Source of the DNA: JAICKM01 sp038228295
GTDB taxonomy: Bacteria > Chloroflexota > Chloroflexia > QHBQ01 > JAICKM01
Assembly: GCA_038228295.1 (NCBI GenBank)
Contig: JBBRPH010000016.1
Span: 1-64,000 of the forward strand
Reading direction: 5' to 3'
DNA: 64,000 bases
Under the pieces are notes generated by a model. It was not told the DNA's origin. It saw nothing but the letters and a program-made list of their open reading frames with translations, and did not search any database. This document shows, piece after piece, positions 50,729 through 57,593 of this stretch. The position numbers were made by a program, and so were the translations under genes. How positions within the stretch are numbered: the stretch's first letter is position 1; every line of letters begins with the position of its first letter.

Positions 50729-51363
50729 GCAACCCTGCCGAGCCGCCGATTCTGCGCTGGGCGAACACCATTCGCGGTCACGCCGATGCCTTACTGCACT
50801 TTTCGACCAACGAATACGACCGCGAACGCGCGCACAAGCTGATCGTGCTGGCCGCCGAGATGACCGCTACCGGGTTGGACTTACCTCCGGCGGCGGTCAT
50901 CGCCACGTTTGAGCGCAACCTAGATGTCCTGACCCCGCTCTCCACCGTAGATGCAGCGCTGTTTGACGGCACAGGGCGTATCCTGCTGATCCGCCGCCAC
51001 GACAACGGGCTGTGGGCCATGCCCGGCGGTGCGTGTGAGATGGAGGAAACGGCGGCGGCGGGGGCAGTACGCGAACTGCGCGAAGAGACCGGCGTGGAAG
51101 CCGAACCTATCGCCCTACTGGGTGTGTGGGACTCGCGGCGGCACGGCTCGCGCTCGCCGTTGCAGCACTACAGCCATGTCTTCCTCTGCCGCCGGCTCGC
51201 CGGCACGGCCGCGACCAGCCCCGAAGCCACCGCTGTCGGCTACTTCGCCGCCGACGATTTGCCGCCGCTCTCCTACGGTCATCAGACCCGCGTGCCCCAG
51301 GTGTGCGCGCTCTACCAAACTTGGCAGACCGCCGGCACCTTCAGCCCCTACTTCGACCTATGA
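50725..51363 (+). CDS. Nudix hydrolase
   Basis: 212 aa. The Nudix box is complete: GGACEMEETAAAGAVRELRE followed by ETGVEAE (about residues 101-127). The N-terminal 60 residues (ILRWANTIRGHADALLHF, YDRERAHKLIVLAAEM) match the extension of nucleoside-diphosphate-type Nudix proteins related to YjhB. Hydrolyses a nucleoside diphosphate derivative; exact substrate unknown. ATGA overlap with the VanW gene. Confidence 0.92.
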   Translation: MSNPAEPPILRWANTIRGHADALLHFSTNEYDRERAHKLIVLAAEMTATGLDLPPAAVIATFERNLDVLTPLSTVDAALFDGTGRILLIRRHDNGLWAMPGGACEMEETAAAGAVRELREETGVEAEPIALLGVWDSRRHGSRSPLQHYSHVFLCRRLAGTAATSPEATAVGYFAADDLPPLSYGHQTRVPQVCALYQTWQTAGTFSPYFDL

Positions 51364-51377
51364 TCCAGGGACTACGA

Positions 51378-51510
51378 TCAGCCCAGGGCGTAGGCGGCTT
51401 GTAGCCGGCCGATCAACTCAGGGTCCACCTCGTCCGGCGTGGTTAGCTTGACCTCGTTATGGTAGCGGTGCTTCGCTAAGGCCAGGGCGTGGGTCGGCGT
51501 GGGTCGGCGC
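51378..51510 (-). pseudogene. C-terminal remnant of a DUF5655-like gene
   Basis: On the minus strand the frame ending at 51378 reads ...LAKHRYHNEVKLTTPDEVDP...RLQAAYALG-stop, resembling the end of DUF5655/DUF4287-type proteins. There is no start or upstream domain; the rest is gone. A short tandem duplication (GTGGGTCGGC twice) marks the 5' side. Confidence 0.45.
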
Positions 51511-51522
51511 GCATGATGAGGG

Positions 51523-54270
51523 TTACAGCATACTCACCGGGTCCACATCCAACGTCCAATCGGGCGGCAGGGTGAGCCGACGCAGGAGTGGAGCAAGATC
51601 AGGCGCCCGTAGCAGCAGTTGCCAGCGATAGCGGTGGCGCAACTTATGGACAAAGCTGGGCGCGGGGCCGAGGATCTCCACATCGGGCAGATCCAGCCGC
51701 CCGGCGAGCGCGTGCAGATCGGCGGCCAGGCGCTGGGCCTCGATCTGGCACGCCGCTTCGGACGTGGCGCTGTAGACCAGCTTCGCTAGCCGGCTAAACG
51801 GCGGATAATTATGGCTGAGGCGGAAGCGCAGATCCTGTGTGTAGAAGGCGCGATAATCATGCCGGGCGGCGGCCTGGATCGCGTAATGTTCGGGTGTGTA
51901 GGTCTGTACTATTACCTGCCCACCTGCCGTGCGCCGGCCGGCGCGCCCCGCCACCTGAGTCAGTAGTTGAAAGGTGTGTTCGCCGGCGCGGAAGTCGGGC
52001 AGATGCAGCCCAGTGTCGGCACTGATCACACCCACCAGCGTCACCAGCGGCACATCCAGCCCTTTGGCGATCATCTGGGTGCCGACCAGCACATCGGCCT
52101 CGTGGCGCATGAACGCGCCGAGCAGGTCTTCGTGCGCGCCTTTGCGGGCAGCGGTATCGCGATCCCAGCGCAGCACACGGGCGGCTGGAAAGAGCTCGCG
52201 CATCTCCTCCTCCACCCGTTGCGTGCCCGCGCCGAAGCGTTTGATGCTGGGCGACCCGCAACGCGGGCATGGATCGGGCTGCGTGTGGCGGGCATCGCAA
52301 CGGTGGCACAGCAACAGATCAATATCGGCATGGTAGACCAGCGGGATCTCGCAGGCCGTACAGCTCGGCACATACCCGCAGGCCCGGCAGATGATAAAGG
52401 TGCGACTGCCGCGCCGGTTCAGGAACAGGATCGCCTGTTCGCCCGCCCGCAGGGTGTCGCCGACGGCTTTTTGCAGGGCCAGGCTGAAAATCGAGCGGTT
52501 GCCGGTGCGCAACTCCTGGCGCATATCCACCAGGCGCACCGGTGGCATGGGCAGTTCGGTGGTCATTTCACCACCGTCCGGCCCTCGGCTCAAGCCCACG
52601 CGCGCCGGCAAGGTCAGCAAGTGCCAGTCTACGCCGGCCACCGCGTCGGCGGTCACAGCGGGGCGGGTGGCGCGGTAATAAGTCGCCACATCGGGCGTGG
52701 CGCTGCCCAGCACGACCACGGAGCCGGTGAGCGTGGCACGGCGCAGCGCCACATCACGGGTGTGATAGTAAGGGCTGCTATCCTGCTTATACGACCACTC
52801 ATGTTCTTCGTCCAGGATGATCAGCCCTAGGCGCGGCAGCGGTGCGAACACTGCTGAGCGTGAGCCGACCACCACATCGTAGCCCCCGGCACGGATCTGC
52901 CGCCACTGGTCGTAGCGCTCGCCGTCGCTGAGACGCGAATGGAGCAGGGCCACGCGGCCGGGGAAGCGCCCGGCGAAGCGGTGCATTGTCTGCGGCGTCA
53001 GCGCGATTTCGGGCACCAGCACAATGGCCTGGATGCCCAACCGTAAGGCCAGCCCGATAGCGCGCAGGTAGACCTCTGTCTTACCGCTGCCGGTCACGCC
53101 GTGCAAGAGGAAGCAGGCGGGGAGCGTGCCCGGTTGCGGCTGACGCCGCGCCTCCAGCGCGCCGGCCAGAGCCGCCCAGACCTGGCCCTGGCGCGGGGTC
53201 AACACCAACGCATCGTAAGGCGGCGGCGGGCGGCCGGCCAATGGATCGCGCCACACCGCCTGCTGCTCCAACTCGACCAGCCCATGCCCAGCCAGCGTCG
53301 CCAACGTTTGCCGCGTACTACCCGGCACCGCCCGATAGAGCAGGCGCGCCGCCCGCCAGCCGTCCGTCGCCCCATCCACGGCAGCGCCGTTGCCCGCAGG
53401 CGGCAGCGGCGCGAGCAGCCAATCCAGGGCGGCGCGTTGCAACAAGCCGAGGCGGAGGGAGCGGAGTGGGGAGTGGGGAGTGGGGAGTGCGGAGTTTGGG
53501 ATGCGGGCACTCGCTTCTGCGGATACAGGGCTGCTCGCGCCACTCCCGTCCTCCTGACCACCATCAACTGACGACCGGCCGACGACCGACAACTGACCAT
53601 CCACAACCGGCGGCCGGTCGTCGGTCGCCGCCCGCACAAACCACTCCTGGCGCGGACCGACACGCGGGCGAACCAGAGCGGTACGACGTTCGATCAGCTC
53701 CCGACGCAGCAGTTGGCGCACCACGGGGCCGGGATCGCCTTCGCCCAGTCGGGCGCGCGCCGCATGAGAGGTCAGCACGCCACCAGCCGTCTGCAACGCC
53801 ACCATCAGCCGGATCTGGCGCGGTGTGAGGCGGGCCAGATCTGCACCGGCCAGCGCACGCCCAGTCTCCGTCAGGTGCAGCGTCACTACTTCCTGGCTGC
53901 TGAGACCCGGCGGCAGCATTGGAGCCAGCGCGGCGTAGAGGCTACAGCGATAGTAGCCTGCGATCCAGCGGCCCAGTTCCAATTGGTCGGAGGTCAATAC
54001 CGGCTCCGGGTCCACTAGGCGCAGCAGTTCCAGCACTCGCTCAACCGCCGGGGGGGTAGTGCCCGTCGCCAGCACCAGCCCGGCGACCACACGCCCACCC
54101 AGCGGCACCAGCACCAAATGGCCGGGGCTGATCACTAGCCCCGCAGGAATGCGGTAGCTAAGGACTAACCCCCCGCCGGTGTCGCCGTCGCTTGCCGCGC
54201 GCGGACGATCCAATGCGACCTCTGCAAACGTCGCCGGCTCTGCTAACGAGTACTCACTGTGCTGTGTCAT
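51523..54270 (-). CDS. priA: Primosomal protein N' (replication restart helicase)
   Basis: 915 aa, longer than the usual 730-830. N-terminal 3' DNA-binding domain (FAEVALDRP..., GRVVAGLVLATG). Walker A HGVTGSGKTEVYLRAIG, DEEH box LIILDEEHEWSYKQD, then the zinc module CRACGYVPSCTACE and CHRCDA...CPRCG, and helicase motifs VLVGTQMIAKGLD and QVAGRAGR. Residues about 221-269 are translated heptamer repeats in the linker before the helicase. The ATG at 54270 fits the conserved N-terminus; TACAAT about 20 bases upstream on the minus strand is a probable -10. Confidence 0.95.
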   Translation of the reverse strand: MTQHSEYSLAEPATFAEVALDRPRAASDGDTGGGLVLSYRIPAGLVISPGHLVLVPLGGRVVAGLVLATGTTPPAVERVLELLRLVDPEPVLTSDQLELGRWIAGYYRCSLYAALAPMLPPGLSSQEVVTLHLTETGRALAGADLARLTPRQIRLMVALQTAGGVLTSHAARARLGEGDPGPVVRQLLRRELIERRTALVRPRVGPRQEWFVRAATDDRPPVVDGQLSVVGRSSVDGGQEDGSGASSPVSAEASARIPNSALPTPHSPLRSLRLGLLQRAALDWLLAPLPPAGNGAAVDGATDGWRAARLLYRAVPGSTRQTLATLAGHGLVELEQQAVWRDPLAGRPPPPYDALVLTPRQGQVWAALAGALEARRQPQPGTLPACFLLHGVTGSGKTEVYLRAIGLALRLGIQAIVLVPEIALTPQTMHRFAGRFPGRVALLHSRLSDGERYDQWRQIRAGGYDVVVGSRSAVFAPLPRLGLIILDEEHEWSYKQDSSPYYHTRDVALRRATLTGSVVVLGSATPDVATYYRATRPAVTADAVAGVDWHLLTLPARVGLSRGPDGGEMTTELPMPPVRLVDMRQELRTGNRSIFSLALQKAVGDTLRAGEQAILFLNRRGSRTFIICRACGYVPSCTACEIPLVYHADIDLLLCHRCDARHTQPDPCPRCGSPSIKRFGAGTQRVEEEMRELFPAARVLRWDRDTAARKGAHEDLLGAFMRHEADVLVGTQMIAKGLDVPLVTLVGVISADTGLHLPDFRAGEHTFQLLTQVAGRAGRRTAGGQVIVQTYTPEHYAIQAAARHDYRAFYTQDLRFRLSHNYPPFSRLAKLVYSATSEAACQIEAQRLAADLHALAGRLDLPDVEILGPAPSFVHKLRHRYRWQLLLRAPDLAPLLRRLTLPPDWTLDVDPVSML
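53463..53606. repeat. Two heptamer arrays inside priA
   Basis: 53463-53504: GGAGTGG x3, GGAGTGC, GGAGTTT, GGGATGC. 53565-53606: CAACTGA, CGACCGG, CCGACGA, CCGACAA, CTGACCA, TCCACAA. Each is 42 bp, six heptamers or fourteen codons, and the frame stays open. Confidence 0.82.
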
Positions 54271-54432
54271 AGCTGATACGGCTATTGTACCGGAAAATCG
54301 GGTATCTTTACAAATCGCGCTATGCTGTGCTAGAATAGACATAACTCTGGCACGCTGTTTGCACAGGTGTGCCCCAAACACACAGCATACAACCCCTGCG
54401 GACGGGCGGGCGGTACACAGGGAGTGAGCGCA

Positions 54433-55074
54433 ATGGCAGATCATGGTGGAGGCGGCCACGGCGGTGGCGGCGGTGCCGGCCGGCGGGCATCAGATAAAGG
54501 CGGCCTGATAAAGACCGTGACCGGCAACGGCTGCTTGCGCTATCTAGCCCTCTATATAGTGGCCCTGGTGCTGCTGGCCGGGCTGGCAATCGCTAACGGC
54601 TTGGGCCTACTGCAAAAGCTCGGCTTGCCGGCCTTCGCTGCCCCGTCGGCACGCACCAACAGCGCGAATCTGCAAGCGGCCCCGGCCGCCGCCGCCGGCA
54701 CCGGTACAAACAGCAATGCCGGCACACAGGGCGGCAGCACGGCCAGTGGTGGCGGCCCGGCACACGCGCCGGGGGCGATGATCAGCAGCCTGCCCGTCGC
54801 GGGTGCACAGGGCAGCCTAATCACGTCTATGACTGCGCCCGCGTTCTACATCGTCCAACAGGGCGAGACGTTGGATACCGTGGCCGCCATGTTTGGCCTG
54901 ACGCGCCAAAGTCTGCGCGATTACAATAATCTAAGTAATGATATGCTGTTGATCGGCCAGGTACTTTATTTGCCCGCCGGCAGTTACAATCCCGTACCGA
55001 ACACCGGCCGCAACGCCGGGGGGAATGGTGCCGCGCCCAGCGACTCAGGAAACCCCAATGACTCGACTCCCTAA
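54433..55074 (+). CDS. Membrane-anchored LysM protein
   Basis: 213 aa. Gly/His-rich cytoplasmic N-terminus, one transmembrane helix (about 36-60, LALYIVALVLLAGLAIANGLG), a Gly/Ala/Asn linker, and a LysM domain (about 138-185; YIVQQGETLDTVAAMFGLTRQSLRDYNNL). Likely binds peptidoglycan or related glycans. The start is the ATG after GGGAGTGAG. Overlaps the next LysM gene by 17 bp. Confidence 0.85.
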   Translation: MADHGGGGHGGGGGAGRRASDKGGLIKTVTGNGCLRYLALYIVALVLLAGLAIANGLGLLQKLGLPAFAAPSARTNSANLQAAPAAAAGTGTNSNAGTQGGSTASGGGPAHAPGAMISSLPVAGAQGSLITSMTAPAFYIVQQGETLDTVAAMFGLTRQSLRDYNNLSNDMLLIGQVLYLPAGSYNPVPNTGRNAGGNGAAPSDSGNPNDSTP

Positions 55075-55513
55075 CCTGATCCGTCGCAGCCGGCGCGCGG
55101 TGGCGCTAGGGCTGCTACTGCCCGCTGCCCTAGTCAGCGGGTGCAGCATCACGATTGGTAGTCCGCAGGCCACGCCGACGCTCGGCCCCGGCGAACCGAC
55201 CAATACACCCATCACCCAGGTGCAGTTTGACATCACACCGGTACCCTCCCCAACACTCATACCGCCTACCCCAGTCGGTGCGACCGCGGTGCCTGGCGGC
55301 GCAACCGGCGCAACCGGCAAGTACACGATCAAGCCCGGCGAGACGTTATCGGGGATCGCGCTACAATACGGCATCACCACTGAAGAATTGGTGAAGCTGA
55401 ATAATATTGCGGACCCCAACGCGATCCAGGCCGGCCAGGTGTTGATCGTGCCGGCCAAAGGAGCCGCGCCGCCTACACCACGTCCTCTCGCGACTGCGAC
55501 TAAAGTCCCGTAA
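55058..55513 (+). CDS. LysM lipoprotein
   Basis: 151 aa. Basic N-terminus, hydrophobic stretch and lipobox LVSGC (Cys about residue 29), Thr/Pro linker, then one LysM domain (about 87-132; KYTIKPGETLSGIALQYGITTEELVKLNNI). Exported and lipid-anchored. The second of a two-gene LysM operon; AGGAAA precedes the ATG. Confidence 0.88.
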   Translation: MTRLPNLIRRSRRAVALGLLLPAALVSGCSITIGSPQATPTLGPGEPTNTPITQVQFDITPVPSPTLIPPTPVGATAVPGGATGATGKYTIKPGETLSGIALQYGITTEELVKLNNIADPNAIQAGQVLIVPAKGAAPPTPRPLATATKVP

Positions 55514-55531
55514 AGGCTCCGTCGTTTGGCC

Positions 55532-55560
55532 TTGACAGCGCTCGGTCACTGCGGTATAAT
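55532..55560 (+). promoter_or_regulatory. Consensus promoter of the small RNA unit
   Basis: TTGACA (55532-55537), exactly 17 bp, TATAAT (55555-55560): both hexamers perfect, the strongest promoter in the window. Expected start about 55567. Confidence 0.9.
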
Positions 55561-55627
55561 AAGGACAGAAGTAAGAAACACACCTCCCCCGTGGAGGTTT
55601 CCGTTAAGGAATAAGGAGGTGATGCCC

Positions 55628-55669
55628 ATGAGTAATGGTAAACATGGCATCACCAGCGTAAATAGCTAA
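55628..55669 (+). CDS. 13-codon ORF in the small RNA
   Basis: Encodes MSNGKHGITSVNS. TAAGGAGGTGAT (55612-55623) upstream has an 11-nt perfect match to the 16S rRNA anti-Shine-Dalgarno, with GGAGG eight bases from the ATG. The peptide is hydrophilic, with no membrane segment, so a type I toxin is unlikely. Its last six codons and stop form the 5' arm of hairpin B, so translation and folding must interfere. Whether the peptide or the act of translation matters is unknown. Confidence 0.6.
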   Translation: MSNGKHGITSVNS

Positions 55670-55709
55670 TATAGCTTCGGTTCTATTAGCTTGCTGGTGA
55701 TGTAACCGC

Positions 55710-55749
55710 AAAAAGTCCGCCTCGGCCGCAATGCCGGGGCGGACTTTTT
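55710..55749. terminator. Intrinsic terminator of the small RNA
   Basis: AAAAAGTCCGCC (55710-55721) pairs with GGCGGACTTTTT (55738-55749), with an inner CGGC/GCCG stem. Symmetrical A and T runs allow function on both strands. Confidence 0.92.
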
Positions 55750-55802
55750 GGTGCCCTAATCCCGGCAAGCAACGGCGCACTAGCGTGCGCCCCATCGCAA
55801 AT

Positions 55803-55841
55803 GAAGTGCGCCCTTACCCTGCGGAGGGTAAAGGCGCATTC
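55803..55841 (-). terminator. Long hairpin downstream of the DUF4015 genes
   Basis: GAAGTGCGCC (55803-55812) and TTACCCT (55814-55820) pair with AGGGTAA (55825-55831) and GGCGCATTC (55833-55841), one bulge and one mismatch. A smaller perfect stem, GCGCAC/GTGCGC, is at 55775-55790. Probably ends the minus-strand operon. Confidence 0.6.
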
Positions 55842-55870
55842 ATGCAGTCAGGGCGGGCTATATCCGCTGT

Positions 55871-55889
55871 CACGCTTCACGTTTCACGC
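55871..55889. repeat. Heptamers after the DUF4015 stop
   Basis: In the gene direction: TGA, five bases, then GCGTGAAACGTGAAGCGTG. The terminator hairpin follows, as at the cold-shock and SLH genes. Confidence 0.65.
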
Positions 55890-55894
55890 CCGGA

Positions 55895-57568
55895 TCACCG
55901 CTTCTTCAGCGCATCAGTGGTGTAGATGTTATCGAAGTTCCAGAGCATCCAGCCGGCGGTGTGATCGGCGTTGCTGATTTCGATCTGGCCGCGCACACGG
56001 CTGGCATCGTAGACCACGCCGTTGAGGGTGAAGTCTTGCAGCCAGGGGCGCAGTCGGGCGCTGCTGCGCAGCATCTTGGCCTGCGCAGCTTGCAACGTGT
56101 AGCCCACGACCTCCGATGGATGCTCGGCAGGCTTGGGAAAGTCCAAGAAGCCGTCGGCGTAGTGCGACGGATAGGCCATAGGACAGATGTAATCCAAATG
56201 CTGGGCAAGCTGATCGAACTGCTGCCCGATACCGAGATCGTCTTTGACGATGGGGCTGAGGCCAAACACATCGGCGGCGATAAACACACCCTGGCGGGAC
56301 AGGGTATCGTGCGCTTGGGTTAGAAAGCCGGTGATTGCAGCGGCACGCGTCTGGTCGGCGGGCACCCCGTAGTCAGTATCGGCTAGGTTGCCGTCTGAGG
56401 GAAAGCGCACATAATCAAACTGGATTTCGTCCGCTCCTAACGTCGCCACCTCTTTCGCGATAGCGATGTTGTAGGCCCATACCTCCGGCCGATGAGGGTT
56501 GACCCAATGGTGCCCATAGGCATCGGTCCACGGTCCGCCGGTGCTTTTGCTACGGATGGCCCATTCGGGGTGCGCTGCGGCCAGCTTTTCGTCCCAGAAC
56601 AGCGCTTGCCGCGCGATGACATAGATGTTGTTTTTGTGCAGCGTGGCGATCAGGTCGCGCAAGTCACCGATGATCGGGTTGACGGCTCCGGCGGCCTGCA
56701 CCTGTGGCAAGGCACTATTATAGAGCACGTAGCCCGTGGTGTCGGCTTTCACATCAATAACCATCGCGTTGATTTCCGTGTCGTTCGCCAGTTTGATCAA
56801 ATTGAAGAACTTGCCGCTCGACGCGATGGTATCGGCGTTGACATAGACGGCGCGCGCCGCGAACGGCGCCAGCGTTACGTTCTGTTGCGTGGTAGCGGCG
56901 AACTCCGTGCGCGTCACGCCATAACCCGGCGCTTTCACCAACAACTTATGATCGGTGCCGATGCCGCTCAGTTGGTAACTACCGTCTGCGCCGCTGCTGG
57001 TTAGCGCACCGCCGACCGCGATTGTGGCGCTGACCACCGGCCGGCCGGTGTTGTCGGTGATAGTGCCGTGCAGCGTATCGGGCACCAGATGAATATCGAG
57101 GCTGGGCCGGCCGGCCGCACGCACCTGTTGCGGCGCATAGCCGGGCTGCTGGATCAAAAGCACAGCGTTTGCATCGGGCACGTTGGGCAGAATAAAGCCG
57201 CCGTCCACCGCACTGGTAGTCGTCAGCACAGCCGGCGGGAGCGGTAATGCCTGGGTGGTTGTGCTGATGCCGGCCACCGTCGCGGACATGGTGGTAGCAA
57301 TCGGCGCATCGGCTACGTGAGCCGCGTGTTCAGGCCCAGCGGCCAGCACCTGCACCGTCGCCCCCGCAACGGGGCCGTTAGTATACGAGTCCAGCACACG
57401 TCCATTGAACTGGATGGCAGCGGTCGGAGGGCTGGTATGCGCCAGCAACAAGCCGACCACGGCCAACACCGCGATGACTAAATAGGGGACTACATTAGCC
57501 CCGCGCCGGGGCGGGCTATATCCGCCACCGCGTCCGTAGTCTGAAAAATATCGCTGCTGCCGTGGCAA
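55895..57568 (-). CDS. DUF4015 glycoside-hydrolase-like protein, TM-anchored
   Basis: 557 aa. One N-terminal helix (about 27-44, VPYLVIAVLAVVGLLLAH), two carboxypeptidase-regulatory-like beta sandwiches (about 54-125 and 160-220), then the DUF4015 TIM-barrel domain (about 230-555; INAMVIDVKADTTGYVLYN, GADEIQFDYVRFPSDG, YICPMAYPSHY). The barrel resembles GH13-like hydrolases; catalytic activity is unproven. TTG start with AGGAGG upstream. Second gene of a pair with 57594-59525. Confidence 0.85.
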   Translation of the reverse strand: MPRQQRYFSDYGRGGGYSPPRRGANVVPYLVIAVLAVVGLLLAHTSPPTAAIQFNGRVLDSYTNGPVAGATVQVLAAGPEHAAHVADAPIATTMSATVAGISTTTQALPLPPAVLTTTSAVDGGFILPNVPDANAVLLIQQPGYAPQQVRAAGRPSLDIHLVPDTLHGTITDNTGRPVVSATIAVGGALTSSGADGSYQLSGIGTDHKLLVKAPGYGVTRTEFAATTQQNVTLAPFAARAVYVNADTIASSGKFFNLIKLANDTEINAMVIDVKADTTGYVLYNSALPQVQAAGAVNPIIGDLRDLIATLHKNNIYVIARQALFWDEKLAAAHPEWAIRSKSTGGPWTDAYGHHWVNPHRPEVWAYNIAIAKEVATLGADEIQFDYVRFPSDGNLADTDYGVPADQTRAAAITGFLTQAHDTLSRQGVFIAADVFGLSPIVKDDLGIGQQFDQLAQHLDYICPMAYPSHYADGFLDFPKPAEHPSEVVGYTLQAAQAKMLRSSARLRPWLQDFTLNGVVYDASRVRGQIEISNADHTAGWMLWNFDNIYTTDALKKR

Positions 57569-57593
57569 CTTTACAACCTCCTACTGCCTGTTG

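Larger units (their letters stand above)
55567..55749 (+). ncRNA. Free-standing structured small RNA / micro-mRNA
   Basis: About 183 nt from promoter to terminator. Hairpin A pairs ACCTCC (55582-55587) with GGAGGT (55593-55598). Hairpin B pairs CATCACCAGC (55648-55657) with GCTGGTGATG (55693-55702), then, across an internal loop, AGCTAATA (55664-55671) with TATTAGCT (55684-55691), capped by C(UUCG)G (55675-55680). Alternative pairings hide the Shine-Dalgarno: GGTGATGCC (55618-55626) with GGCATCACC (55646-55654), or CACCTCC (55581-55587) with GGAGGTG (55615-55621). No known RNA family recognised. No plus-strand gene follows, so it is not a leader. Confidence 0.75.

Noticed and set aside
55628..55669. 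Type I toxin peptide
   Set aside because: The 13-residue product is hydrophilic with no membrane helix, and no antisense promoter is evident.
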